DNA from: HGM04593 sp964458275
GTDB lineage: Bacteria > Bacteroidota > Bacteroidia > Bacteroidales > Bacteroidaceae
DNA length: 54,997 nucleotides
Reading direction: 5' to 3'
NCBI GenBank assembly: GCA_964458275.1
Contig: CAYWIE010000012.1
Location: 1-54,997, forward strand
The notes beneath the pieces were generated by a model that worked only from the letters and a program-made list of their open reading frames with translations, had not been told where the DNA came from and ran no database searches. The translations under genes and the position numbers were made by a program. Of the stretch, positions 41,513-50,062 are shown piece after piece (within the stretch, counting starts at the first letter, position 1; every line of letters begins with the position of its first letter).

Positions 41513-42607
41513 ATGAAAAAAGCCATTCTAATACTAACGGCGCTTTCAGCCATCGCAGCCTGCAAGAAAGAGACAGCGAAAGCTCCGGCAGAAGCACTTC
41601 CCGTAGCCGTTGCCTACCCCGAAGTAAGAGAGGTTATACTCACACGTGAATATCCCGGATACCTCGAAGCCGATGCAACGGTAGCCATCGTAGGAAGAGT
41701 AAACGGCACGTTGCAAAGGTCGAACTACACCGCCGGACAGAGAGTAAAAAAAGGAGACATCCTATTTGTAATAGAGCCAACAACTTACATAGACGCAGTC
41801 GTACAGGCACAGTCGGCACTCGAAACAGCGAAAGCCAACCTTGAATATGCCGAAAACAATTACGAACGAATGAAAACAGCCATTGAGAGCAATGCCGTAA
41901 GCCGCATTGAACTGCTACGTTCGGAGACCAACGTTGCCACCTGCAAGGCTGCCGTAAGCAACGCCGAAGCACAGCTCAACACTGCACGCAACAACCTCGA
42001 CTACTGCTACGTGAAGGCGCCGCATGACGGGCTTGTGGGACTGAGCAACCTGTCAACCGGAAGCTATGTGGCAGGCGCCGCATCGCCCGTAACCCTCGCC
42101 ACGCTCTACAAGGACGACATCATGTATTCGTACTTCGACATCAGCGACAACGAGTGGCTGCAACGGCAGAAGCGGGGCAAGGTGGAACAGGACGATTACA
42201 TAACATTCAGTCTCGGCAGCGACAACTACTTCCGGCGCAAGGCAAAGATGGACTATCTGTCGCCCAACATCGACCTCGCCACAGGAACACTCAAGGTTAG
42301 GGCAGAGCTGAGGAACGACGACGGCTTCCTCAAGAGCGGAGCCTACATAAGCGTAGTTCTCCCCTACAAGAAAGTACCCGACGGCATACTTATAAAGGAC
42401 GCCTCCATAGGCACAGACCAGCTTGGAAAATTCATCTACACGGTAGACAGTTCCAACAACGTCGAATATCGTCATATAGAGACAGGAAGCATCGTTGACG
42501 ACACAATGCGTGTTGTAACATCCGGGCTCAAAGAGAATGAACGATATGTAACAAAAGCCCTGCTGAAAGTGAGAAACGGAATGAAGATAACCCCCATACA
42601 GGAATAG
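41513..42607 (+). CDS. RND efflux membrane-fusion lipoprotein (AcrA/MexA type)
   Basis: Periplasmic adaptor linking the inner-membrane RND pump and the TolC-like channel. The 364-residue lipoprotein has lipid Cys17 (IAAC) followed by KKET. The order is beta-barrel/lipoyl half (YPGYLEADATVAIVGRVNGTL), coiled-coil hairpin (about 95-160, ALETAKANLEYAENNYERMK), the second lipoyl half (APHDGLVGLSNLSTGSYV) and a C-terminal membrane-proximal domain. It starts 24 bp after the channel gene and ends 7 bp before the pump gene. Confidence 0.95.
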   Translation: MKKAILILTALSAIAACKKETAKAPAEALPVAVAYPEVREVILTREYPGYLEADATVAIVGRVNGTLQRSNYTAGQRVKKGDILFVIEPTTYIDAVVQAQSALETAKANLEYAENNYERMKTAIESNAVSRIELLRSETNVATCKAAVSNAEAQLNTARNNLDYCYVKAPHDGLVGLSNLSTGSYVAGAASPVTLATLYKDDIMYSYFDISDNEWLQRQKRGKVEQDDYITFSLGSDNYFRRKAKMDYLSPNIDLATGTLKVRAELRNDDGFLKSGAYISVVLPYKKVPDGILIKDASIGTDQLGKFIYTVDSSNNVEYRHIETGSIVDDTMRVVTSGLKENERYVTKALLKVRNGMKITPIQE

Positions 42608-42614
42608 AGACACC

Positions 42615-45600
42615 ATGAACTTCGCGAAATTCTTTATAGAACGACCTATATTTGCCACCGTCATCTCACTGCTGATGATTGTAGGAGGCGGAATATGCCT
42701 TTTCACTCTGCCCGTAGACCAATACCCCTCGATTACTCCGCCGACGGTGCAGGTAACAGCATCCTATCCCGGCGCGAATGCCGAAACCATCGCACAGACC
42801 GTCGGCATTCCGATAGAGCAGCAGGTAAACGGCGTCGACAACATGATATACATGAGCTCTACATCGTCGTCGGCAGGAACCTATCAGCTGACAGTAACAT
42901 TCGAGGTCGGCACCGACATCGACATGGCAACCGTGCTTGTGCAGAACAGGGTGAACGTCGCAATGAATTCTCTGCCGAGCGAAGTTACGCAGTTGGGTGT
43001 AACGGTGCAGAAACAGTCGTCGAACATTGTTCTTTTCCTTACACTTACGGGAGATTCCATATACGACCAGCTCTACCTGTCGAACTATGCGAAATTGCAG
43101 ATTACCGACCGCCTGACCCGCACTCCCGGAGTGGGAGCCGTAAACATAATGGGTGCAGGCGACTACTCCATGCGTGTATGGCTCGACCCCGAGGCGATGA
43201 GGATTCGCGGAATCACCCCCTCCGAAGTCTACACTGCCATCAGCCAGCAGAACAAGGCTGTGTCGGCAGGCTACGTCGGACAGACGCTCGGCAAAGGAGC
43301 CGACAACGCCTTTCAGTACACGCTCAACGTTCAGGGTAGGCTCGACAGCAAAGAGGAATTCGGGAACATCGTCGTGAAGAACGACGGCGTAACCATGCTC
43401 CGCCTGAGGGATATTGCCACTATCGAGCTTGGCAGCGAGACCTACACTGCATCGTCGCGCCTGAACGGAAAACCTGCCGCCGCTCTTGCCGTCTATCAGT
43501 TGCCCGGTTCGAATTCGCTTGAAGTATCGAAAGCTGTACGCGAAAAGATGAACGAACTTGCAGGCAGCTTCCCGCCGGGAGTGGAGTATCAGGTAACGCT
43601 CGACACCACTAACGTTGTGCGCAGCTCCATACACGAAGTGCTGTATACCCTGCTGGAAACAACCATGCTGGTTATACTTGTGATATTCCTCTTCTTGCAA
43701 AACTGGCGTGCTACACTTATCCCTTGCCTCACTATCCCCGTATCGCTTATAGGCACATTGGCTGTAATGCAACTGCTTGGATTCTCGATTAATACGCTCA
43801 CGCTCTTCGGACTCATACTCGCCATTGCCATTGTAGTGGACGACGCAATTGTGGTGGTGGAGAATGTTACCCGTATTCTCGACGAAGAACATCTGCCACC
43901 GAGAGAGGCTGCTGAAAAGGCGATGAGCGAAATCACAAGCCCTATAATAGGAGTGGTGCTTGTGATGATGGCGGTATTCATCCCCACTACCATGATAGGC
44001 GGAATTTCGGGCGAACTTTACAAACAGTTCGCATTGACAATTGCCGCCTCAACGCTGCTTAGCGCCATCATCTCACTCACGCTCACCCCGGCACTATGCG
44101 CCATCTTGCTCAGGCCGGCAGACGGCGCGAAGAACAAGGGGCTCTTCTTCGGAACATTCAACAAGGTGTATGACAAGACACAAGAGGCTTACGACAAGAC
44201 TGTATCCTACCTGCTCGGCAAACCTGCCGTAGCCGCTATAAGTTTCATTGCATTCACCATCGCTGCGGCTATAATATTCGCAAAGCTGCCCACTACGTTC
44301 ATACCCGAAGAGGATGAAGGCTACATGATTATATCGGCACAACTGCCTCCGGCATCATCACTCACGCGAAGCGAAAAGGTTGCCGAAAAAATAAATGCCA
44401 TACTCGCCACATACCCTGAAGTAGAAAGCAACATCAGCATCAGCGGATTCAGCATCCTGAACAATGGCGAGCAGAGCAATGCAGTCAGCGTCTTTGTAGT
44501 GCTGAAAGACTGGTCAAAGCGCAAAGGCAAAGGACACTCGGCAAGCGACGTCGTGGAGAGGTTCAACCGGGAAGCGTATGCTGTCATCGAGGAGGCGCAA
44601 TGCTTTGCGATGGTTCCGCCGGCAATTCCGGGAATGGGCAACACCGGAGGCATGCAGCTGCAGCTTGAAGACCGCAATGCCTTAGGCCTGACAGAGATGC
44701 AGAAAGCCATATACACCCTGCTTGCAGCCTACCGCGGCAAGCCTGCACTCGCTGCGATGAACAGCTCCTTCGAAGCCAATGTACCGCAATATTACCTCTA
44801 CATCAACCGCGAGAAGGCAATAGCTATGGGAATAGACATCGGTTCGCTGCTATCCACTCTCAGCAACTACATGGGAGCAGCCTACATCAACGACTTTGTG
44901 ATGTTGGGACGTATCTGGCAGGTAAAGATGGCTGCCGGAGAAGAGAACCAGAAGCTCATAGAGAGTGTCATGCGTCTGAGCCTTGCCAACAACCGCGGAG
45001 AGATGATTCCCTTCAGCAGCTTCATGAGCACGGGAAGCATACTCGGCATCGACCAGCTGGGACGCTACAACATGTACAACAGTGCGGCAATCACATGCAA
45101 TCCGGCTGCCGGGTTCAGCACCGGAGAGGCAATGCAGGAACTTGAACAGCTGTTCGACGAAGAGCTCGGCAACGAATTCGAATACGAATGGACCGGAGTT
45201 GCCTATCAAGAGAACGCGGCAGGGAGCACAACGCTTGCAATTTTTGCACTCGCAATACTTGTAGCCTACCTTGTGCTTGCCGCGCAATACGAAAGCTGGA
45301 GCAGCCCCGTTGCAGCAGTGATGGGCACTCCGATTGCACTGCTCGGCACTGTGCTCGGCTGTCTGGTTATGGGGCTTCCGATAAGCATTTACACAGAAAT
45401 TGGAATTATACTGCTCATAGCCCTAAGCGCAAAGAACGGTATTCTGATTGTGGAATTTGCAAGAGACTTCCGCAAGGCAGGTAACCCCATCAGAAAGAGC
45501 GCCTACGAAGCGGGACACATAAGATTGCGTCCCATACTCATGACCTCGCTGTCGTTCGTATTCGGAGTGATGCCTCTGCTCTTTGCAAGCGGCGCCGGCG

Positions 45601-45734
45601 CCGAGAGCCGCCTCTCCATCGGCACAGCAGTTGTGTACGGCATGTTCCTCAACACTGTGCTTGCCACTCTCTACATCCCCAATTGGTACGAATGGATGCA
45701 AAGCATCGAGGAGAGGTTCAGACGTAAAAGATAA
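42615..45734 (+). CDS. RND multidrug efflux transporter (AcrB/MexB, HAE1 family)
   Basis: Proton-driven inner-membrane pump that exports drugs, bile-type detergents or other amphiphiles. It has 1039 residues with twelve transmembrane helices and two large periplasmic loops. The proton-relay residues are present: Asp409 and Asp410 in VVDDAIVVVEN, and Lys940 in LSAKNGILIVEF, at nearly the same numbers as in E. coli AcrB. N-terminal FFIERPIFATVISLLMIVGG is typical. It is the third gene of the channel-adaptor-pump operon, followed by a strong terminator. The substrate cannot be read from sequence. Confidence 0.96.
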   Translation: MNFAKFFIERPIFATVISLLMIVGGGICLFTLPVDQYPSITPPTVQVTASYPGANAETIAQTVGIPIEQQVNGVDNMIYMSSTSSSAGTYQLTVTFEVGTDIDMATVLVQNRVNVAMNSLPSEVTQLGVTVQKQSSNIVLFLTLTGDSIYDQLYLSNYAKLQITDRLTRTPGVGAVNIMGAGDYSMRVWLDPEAMRIRGITPSEVYTAISQQNKAVSAGYVGQTLGKGADNAFQYTLNVQGRLDSKEEFGNIVVKNDGVTMLRLRDIATIELGSETYTASSRLNGKPAAALAVYQLPGSNSLEVSKAVREKMNELAGSFPPGVEYQVTLDTTNVVRSSIHEVLYTLLETTMLVILVIFLFLQNWRATLIPCLTIPVSLIGTLAVMQLLGFSINTLTLFGLILAIAIVVDDAIVVVENVTRILDEEHLPPREAAEKAMSEITSPIIGVVLVMMAVFIPTTMIGGISGELYKQFALTIAASTLLSAIISLTLTPALCAILLRPADGAKNKGLFFGTFNKVYDKTQEAYDKTVSYLLGKPAVAAISFIAFTIAAAIIFAKLPTTFIPEEDEGYMIISAQLPPASSLTRSEKVAEKINAILATYPEVESNISISGFSILNNGEQSNAVSVFVVLKDWSKRKGKGHSASDVVERFNREAYAVIEEAQCFAMVPPAIPGMGNTGGMQLQLEDRNALGLTEMQKAIYTLLAAYRGKPALAAMNSSFEANVPQYYLYINREKAIAMGIDIGSLLSTLSNYMGAAYINDFVMLGRIWQVKMAAGEENQKLIESVMRLSLANNRGEMIPFSSFMSTGSILGIDQLGRYNMYNSAAITCNPAAGFSTGEAMQELEQLFDEELGNEFEYEWTGVAYQENAAGSTTLAIFALAILVAYLVLAAQYESWSSPVAAVMGTPIALLGTVLGCLVMGLPISIYTEIGIILLIALSAKNGILIVEFARDFRKAGNPIRKSAYEAGHIRLRPILMTSLSFVFGVMPLLFASGAGAESRLSIGTAVVYGMFLNTVLATLYIPNWYEWMQSIEERFRRKR

Positions 45735-45739
45735 GACAT

Positions 45740-45775
45740 AAGAGGGGTTGCGCCACTGTAAGCGCAACCCCTCTT
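45740..45775. terminator. bidirectional terminator between the RND pump and rubrerythrin genes
   Basis: A perfect 14 bp stem (AAGAGGGGTTGCGC with GCGCAACCCCTCTT) has an eight-base loop. It lies 5 bp after the pump stop codon and 24 bp beyond the stop of the converging rubrerythrin gene. Its T tract is short, so strength is uncertain. Confidence 0.75.
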
Positions 45776-45798
45776 CCTGCAATTATAGTCTATGGTTA

Positions 45799-46344
45799 TT
45801 ACTTCTTGAAGTATCTGTTGAACAAGCCCTCGAAACCTTTGCCGTGACGAGCCTCATCCTTTGACATTTCGTGAACAGTATCGTGGATGGCATCGAGGTT
45901 GAGCTCTTTTGCACGCTTTGCTATTCTGTATTTGTCGGCACATGCACCCGATTCGGCATTCATGCGTTTCTCAAGGTTGGTCTTTGTGTCCCATACGACA
46001 TCACCGAGAAGTTCTGCAAACTTGGCTGCATGCTCAGCCTCTTCCCATGCGTAGCGCTTGAAAGCCTCAGCAATTTCGGGATAACCTTCGCGGTCTGCCT
46101 GGCGGCTCATTGCAAGGTACATTCCCACCTCTGTACACTCGCCCATGAAGTGAGCGTTCAAATCTTTAATCATCTCATCGTCGCAGCCTTTTGCAACACC
46201 AATCACATGTTCCTGAACAAACTCTATCTTACCCTCTACCAATTCGTTGAATTTCTCGGCAGGAACTCGGCACTGAGGACATCTTTCGGGAGCTGAATCA
46301 CCTTCATGAACATAACCGCATACTGAACAGATAAACTTTTTCAT
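45799..46344 (-). CDS. reverse rubrerythrin (peroxide-reducing)
   Basis: Non-haem diiron enzyme that reduces hydrogen peroxide in anaerobes. Domain order is reversed compared with classical rubrerythrin: the rubredoxin-like iron site comes first (Cys6, Cys9, Cys22, Cys25), and the ferritin-like diiron domain follows (about 50-180). The diiron glutamates and histidines sit in GECTEVGMYLAMSRQ, YAWEEAEHAAKF and HEMSKDEARHGKGF. The 181-residue length fits. The Fur/PerR-type gene starts the same leftward transcript with a 27 bp gap, a common pairing in which the regulator senses peroxide and controls the peroxidase. Confidence 0.93.
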   Translation of the reverse strand: MKKFICSVCGYVHEGDSAPERCPQCRVPAEKFNELVEGKIEFVQEHVIGVAKGCDDEMIKDLNAHFMGECTEVGMYLAMSRQADREGYPEIAEAFKRYAWEEAEHAAKFAELLGDVVWDTKTNLEKRMNAESGACADKYRIAKRAKELNLDAIHDTVHEMSKDEARHGKGFEGLFNRYFKK

Positions 46345-46371
46345 AATAATATCAATTAAATGGTTAATTAT

Positions 46372-46815
46372 TTACTTATCTAAAACTTTATTCTTACAAT
46401 TCTTACAAACACCCTTCACGTACAACTGAACTTCATCGGGTTCGAATCCATCCAAAGTCTTAAGAAAATCGGCGACAGCTTCGGGCATTTTGGCATCAAA
46501 GATGGTCTTACATTCCCGACACATGAGGTGGGCGTGCATCCTTACATCTCCGTCGAAACACTTAAAAGTATCATCTATTGCAAGCATAGATACAAGACCA
46601 TGTTCAACCAAGAGCTTCAATGTGTTATATACCGTCGTCAAGGACAATGAACCGATTTCTCCCGCAAGGGCATCATATACGACATCGGCTGTGGGGTGTA
46701 CAGGATTCTCGCGCATAAATCCGAGTATCGCTATTCGTTGGGCTGTCGGCCTGATACCCGCCGCTTCGAGTTCCGCCCTCAATTCCGGTACTGAATATTT
46801 CTTTGTAGCTGTCAT
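46372..46815 (-). CDS. Fur-family repressor, probably PerR-like
   Basis: Metal-dependent DNA-binding regulator of 147 residues. The winged-helix domain (about 1-85) has RPTAQRIAILGFM and SLTTVYNTLKLLVEHGLV. The dimerisation domain carries His94 and His96 and two structural zinc CxxC pairs (Cys99/Cys102 and Cys137/Cys140), as in PerR. Linkage to reverse rubrerythrin makes a peroxide-sensing role the best guess; Fur or Zur functions are less likely. The promoter at 46847 carries a perfect dyad that could be its own operator. Confidence 0.88.
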   Translation of the reverse strand: MTATKKYSVPELRAELEAAGIRPTAQRIAILGFMRENPVHPTADVVYDALAGEIGSLSLTTVYNTLKLLVEHGLVSMLAIDDTFKCFDGDVRMHAHLMCRECKTIFDAKMPEAVADFLKTLDGFEPDEVQLYVKGVCKNCKNKVLDK

Positions 46816-46846
46816 ACAAAATTGCGTTTCATTTTTAAATCCATTG

Positions 46847-46878
46847 CAAATTTAAAACCATTTTAAATACTATGCAAA
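46847..46878 (-). promoter_or_regulatory. promoter of the perR-like/rubrerythrin operon
   Basis: On the minus strand TTTG (46875-46878) and TAAATTTG (46847-46854) match both promoter elements with a 20 bp spacer, 32 bp upstream of the regulator start codon. Confidence 0.7.
46850..46868. promoter_or_regulatory. perfect dyad overlapping the perR-like promoter, likely operator
   Basis: ATTTAAAA-CCA-TTTTAAAT is a perfect 8+8 bp inverted repeat that covers part of the -7 box and most of the spacer. Fur-family boxes are AT-rich dyads of this size, so it is a good candidate for autoregulation. Confidence 0.55.
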
Positions 46879-46904
46879 TTTTTCTGCACTTTTTTTTCAT
46901 TTTT

Positions 46905-46936
46905 TTTGTTACATAGCGTTTTTTATCTGAAATTTG
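46905..46936 (+). promoter_or_regulatory. possible promoter for nadE
   Basis: TTTG (46905-46908) and GAAATTTG (46929-46936, one mismatch to TAnnTTTG) stand 20 bp apart. The leader to ATG 47018 would be about 75 bases. Confidence 0.35.
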
Positions 46937-47017
46937 TGTTTCAGAAGCCATTTACAGCAGCACTTTCATCAAGAAGCTGCTTTAAAATTTATTGAGAATA
47001 TTATTACAATCGGGAAA

Positions 47018-48949
47018 ATGGACTACGGATTTGTAAGAGTAGGTGCGGCTATCCCTCGCACAAGAGTTGCAGACTGCAAATACAACGCAACCGAAATAGT
47101 GAAGATTATTGAAGAGGCAGTGAAAGAGAATACAGAGATACTTCTCTTCCCCGAACTATGCCTTACATCGTGCAGCTGCGGCGACCTTTACCGCCACAGC
47201 ACCCTGCTTAAGGGAGCAGAAACAGCCTTGCAGACTCTGCTCGATGCCACGAGCGGGAAGGAGACCATTGTCGTAGCCGGCATCCCAGCAACCGCTAAGG
47301 GCGCAATGCTCAACTGCGCAATAGTTATATGGAAAGGAGAGATAATGGGAGTTGTCCCACAGAATATCATCCCCAACAGCGGCGAATCCTCACAAAAAAG
47401 ATGGTTCACGACACCCAAAAAGCTTCCGGCAGGCAACAATATAAACATATTAGGAAAAGAATACGGAACATCTGCCGACAAGATATTCCGCACTCCCCGC
47501 TTCACATTCGCGATAGAGTTCGGGAGCGAACTGCTCTCGCCCACTCCGCAAAGCACAAAGCTGTCGATGCTCGGAGCAGAGATAATACTCTGCATGGCAT
47601 CGGACTGCGAAACAGTCGGCAGCCGCAAATATATAAAAGGACAGATACAGGCACAGAGCGCTCGCTGCAACTGCGGATACATGTACAGCAGCTGCGGATA
47701 CGGCGAGTCGTCCGGCGACGCAGTCTTTGCCGGCAATGCCTTTATATATGAGAATGGCGGACTGCTCGAAGAGAGCAAGCGTTTCTCTATTGAGGGTCAA
47801 CTGCTGACAACAGAGATTGACGTGGAAAAACTACGCCACGACCGCATAAGGAACAGCACATTCGCCGACTCATGCAAAGCATACTCCGCACACCCCTTCT
47901 GCACCATAGCAATTGAGCAGAAGATCAGCCCTACAACAAGCCTTAAAAGAAGATTTACTCCAAATCCGTTCATCCCCGTCGGAGAAGAACAGGAAGAGCG
48001 ATGCAACGAAATATTCAACATACAGGCAGCAGGGCTCGCAAAACGCATAGAGCACACACATGCCGCGACCTGCGTCATCGGAATTTCGGGAGGGCTCGAC
48101 TCTACCCTTGCGCTGTTAGTAACAGCAAAGGCTTTCGACATTCTCGACAAAGAGCGAAGCGGAATAATTGCTATAACCATGCCCGGCTTCGGCACCACCG
48201 ACCGTACATACAACAACGCACTCAAACTGATGCAAAGCCTCGGAGTAACCATAGAGGAAATCTCCATAAAGCCCGCCTGCATACAACATTTCAAGGACAT
48301 AGGACACGACATCGGCAAACACGACGTTACATACGAAAACTCGCAAGCACGCGAACGCACACAGATACTCATGGACATGGCAAACAGGCTGAATGGCCTT
48401 GTCGTGGGCACAGGCGACCTCTCTGAACTCGCATTAGGATGGGCAACATACAACGGCGACCACATGAGCATGTACGGGGTAAACGCCGCAGTGCCCAAAA
48501 CTCTGATACAATATATTGTAAGACAAATAGCCGAGAGCAGCAACGACGACACAATACGCGCCACCCTGCTCGACATTGTCGACACGCCCATTTCTCCCGA
48601 ACTCACCCCTGCCGACGACAAGGGAAACATCAAACAGAAGACCGAAGACCTTGTTGGTCCCTACGAACTGCACGACTTCTTTCTCTACCATACACTGCAC
48701 AACGCATACAGTCCGGGCAAGATATATATGATAGCAAGAGACAGCTTTGGAGAAAGATATGCCGACGAGACCATAAAGAAATGGCTCACAACATTCTGCC
48801 GACGTTTCTTCACCCAACAGTTCAAACGCTCCTGCATGCCCGACGGCCCCAAGATAGGCAGCTGCGGACTTAGCCCCAGAGGAGAGTGGAAAATGGCAAC
48901 CGACACCGCATACACTCTGTGGATAGACGAATGTGAGTCTCTACAATAA
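47018..48949 (+). CDS. nadE: NAD+ synthetase (glutamine-dependent type) with a degenerate glutaminase site
   Basis: Last step of NAD synthesis: amidation of nicotinic acid adenine dinucleotide with ATP. The 643-residue protein has the two-domain layout: nitrilase-type glutaminase (about 1-270) and synthetase (about 320-640) with the ATP-binding loop SGGLDST at 357-363. The start at MDYGFVRVGAA is where the family begins; the frame is open to 46934. In the nitrilase domain the catalytic Glu is kept (Glu46 in FPE). The Lys of the usual VVPK motif is Gln115 (VVPQNIIPN), and the Cys of the usual EICEDLW motif is Gly169 (IEFGSELL). The domain is probably unable to hydrolyse glutamine, so free ammonia may be the nitrogen source. 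Followed 29 bp later by a small helix protein and tadA. Confidence 0.92.
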   Translation: MDYGFVRVGAAIPRTRVADCKYNATEIVKIIEEAVKENTEILLFPELCLTSCSCGDLYRHSTLLKGAETALQTLLDATSGKETIVVAGIPATAKGAMLNCAIVIWKGEIMGVVPQNIIPNSGESSQKRWFTTPKKLPAGNNINILGKEYGTSADKIFRTPRFTFAIEFGSELLSPTPQSTKLSMLGAEIILCMASDCETVGSRKYIKGQIQAQSARCNCGYMYSSCGYGESSGDAVFAGNAFIYENGGLLEESKRFSIEGQLLTTEIDVEKLRHDRIRNSTFADSCKAYSAHPFCTIAIEQKISPTTSLKRRFTPNPFIPVGEEQEERCNEIFNIQAAGLAKRIEHTHAATCVIGISGGLDSTLALLVTAKAFDILDKERSGIIAITMPGFGTTDRTYNNALKLMQSLGVTIEEISIKPACIQHFKDIGHDIGKHDVTYENSQARERTQILMDMANRLNGLVVGTGDLSELALGWATYNGDHMSMYGVNAAVPKTLIQYIVRQIAESSNDDTIRATLLDIVDTPISPELTPADDKGNIKQKTEDLVGPYELHDFFLYHTLHNAYSPGKIYMIARDSFGERYADETIKKWLTTFCRRFFTQQFKRSCMPDGPKIGSCGLSPRGEWKMATDTAYTLWIDECESLQ

Positions 48950-48978
48950 ATGTACCTGCATCACAAAAAACAAGCAAG

Positions 48979-49212
48979 ATGGCAATCAAGAAGAACAGTT
49001 CCCCAAATGCTGCAAAGACGAGCACTGCACGCAAAAAGCGCATTGTAGCATTCGTCAGCGACGAAGAGGACCGCCTCATAGAAAACTATCTGAAAAAATA
49101 TAAGATAAAGAACAAGAGCAACTGGATGCGCGAAACGCTTCTCGCATTCATATACAGGAACCTCGACGAAGACTACCCCACCCTCTTCAACGAGCACGAC
49201 ATGAGACGATAG
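48979..49212 (+). CDS. small basic protein, possible ribbon-helix-helix DNA-binding protein
   Basis: The 77-residue product has a Lys/Arg-rich N-terminus (ARKKR), a short predicted strand RIVAFVS, and then two helices (EEDRLIENYLKKY and NWMRETLLAFIYRN). This is the strand-helix-helix order of ribbon-helix-helix proteins of MobC/Arc type, by pattern only. No target or partner is visible. It stands between nadE (29 bp) and tadA (2 bp), probably cotranscribed with both. The close spacing and start suggest a real gene. Confidence 0.7.
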   Translation: MAIKKNSSPNAAKTSTARKKRIVAFVSDEEDRLIENYLKKYKIKNKSNWMRETLLAFIYRNLDEDYPTLFNEHDMRR

Positions 49213-49214
49213 AC

Positions 49215-49646
49215 ATGGACGACATAAAATACATGAAATTGGCACTTGCCGAAGCCCAAAAGGCATACGGCAAAGGCGAAATACCCATCGGTGCCATCAT
49301 AGTCTGCAACGGCACTACCGTTGCACGCGCACACAATCTCACGGAGACACTCAACGATGTTACCGCACACGCCGAAATGCAGGCAATAACGGCAGCAGCC
49401 GAACACATAGGCGGCAAATATCTCGACGACTGCACACTCTACGTAACCGTAGAACCCTGCCCCATGTGCGCAGGTGCACTTGGATGGTCCCACATAGGAA
49501 GAGTGGTCTACGGCGCAAGCGACGAGAAGAAAGGATACAAAAGATTCGCACCCGAAGTGCTCCATCCCAAGACGAAGGTTACATCAGGCGTATGCGCCGA
49601 AGAGGCAAGCGAGCTTATGAGGAAATTCTTCAAGGAGAGAAGGTAA
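49215..49646 (+). CDS. tadA: tRNA-specific adenosine deaminase
   Basis: Converts adenosine-34 of tRNA-Arg(ACG) to inosine, allowing CGN decoding; essential in many bacteria. The 143-residue protein carries the zinc cytidine-deaminase-like motifs HAE at 52-54 (zinc His52, proton-shuttle Glu54) and PCPMC with Cys82 and Cys85. GAIIV and the IGRVVYGASDEKKG stretch are typical of TadA. It starts 2 bp after the small helix protein gene. A 9 bp hairpin covers its stop codon. Confidence 0.95.
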   Translation: MDDIKYMKLALAEAQKAYGKGEIPIGAIIVCNGTTVARAHNLTETLNDVTAHAEMQAITAAAEHIGGKYLDDCTLYVTVEPCPMCAGALGWSHIGRVVYGASDEKKGYKRFAPEVLHPKTKVTSGVCAEEASELMRKFFKERR

Positions 49647-49659
49647 CAGATTACCTTCT
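49638..49659 (+). terminator. possible terminator of the nadE-tadA transcript
   Basis: AGAAGGTAA and TTACCTTCT form a 9 bp stem around a CAGA loop, overlapping the tadA stop codon, followed by GCTTTCATT. The T tract is weak. Confidence 0.4.
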
Positions 49660-49693
49660 GCTTTCATTGCCGGGAATTACATACAGGCATCTA

Positions 49694-50053
49694 TTACCTT
49701 AAAGTCTTGTAGCGCAATATATGCACAGAAATCCCAACAGCCAAAAGGATAAAGAAAAGCCTTAGCAGCAAAGACTCCGCCACGAAGAACGCGCAATAGA
49801 GCAACGTCGCCCAAACAAGGCTAACCGAGACAATCTTCACTCTCAAAGGAATAGCCCTATGCTCTCTAAAATTGCGGATATAGGGACCTAAATGCCTATG
49901 CGACAACAGCCAATCGTACAACCGCGGCGAACTGCGGAAATAGAGAGTAGCCGCCAGCAGCAGAAAAGGAGTGGTCGGCAACAACGGCAAAAATATACCG
50001 ACAATACCCAACGCCAAAGCTATTGAGCCAAGCGCCATCAACAGATACTTCAT
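49694..50053 (-). CDS. YbaN/DUF454-family inner-membrane protein
   Basis: Small membrane protein of 119 residues with about three to four hydrophobic segments. The family hallmark GIFLPLLPTTPFLLLAA follows the first segment (about 20-36), and SPRLYDWLLSHRHLGPYI matches the conserved cytoplasmic loop of YbaN proteins. The function of this family is not established. It lies 9 bp downstream of the acyltransferase gene on the same strand. Confidence 0.85.
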   Translation of the reverse strand: MKYLLMALGSIALALGIVGIFLPLLPTTPFLLLAATLYFRSSPRLYDWLLSHRHLGPYIRNFREHRAIPLRVKIVSVSLVWATLLYCAFFVAESLLLRLFFILLAVGISVHILRYKTLR

Positions 50054-50062
50054 AACCGGGAA

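Noticed and set aside
42666..43892. Long open frame (408 codons) antisense to the RND pump gene
   Set aside because: The sense frame encodes a complete AcrB-type protein with all key residues. The antisense product has no signal, fold or family pattern and is rich in His, Cys and Tyr, as expected for a shadow frame.
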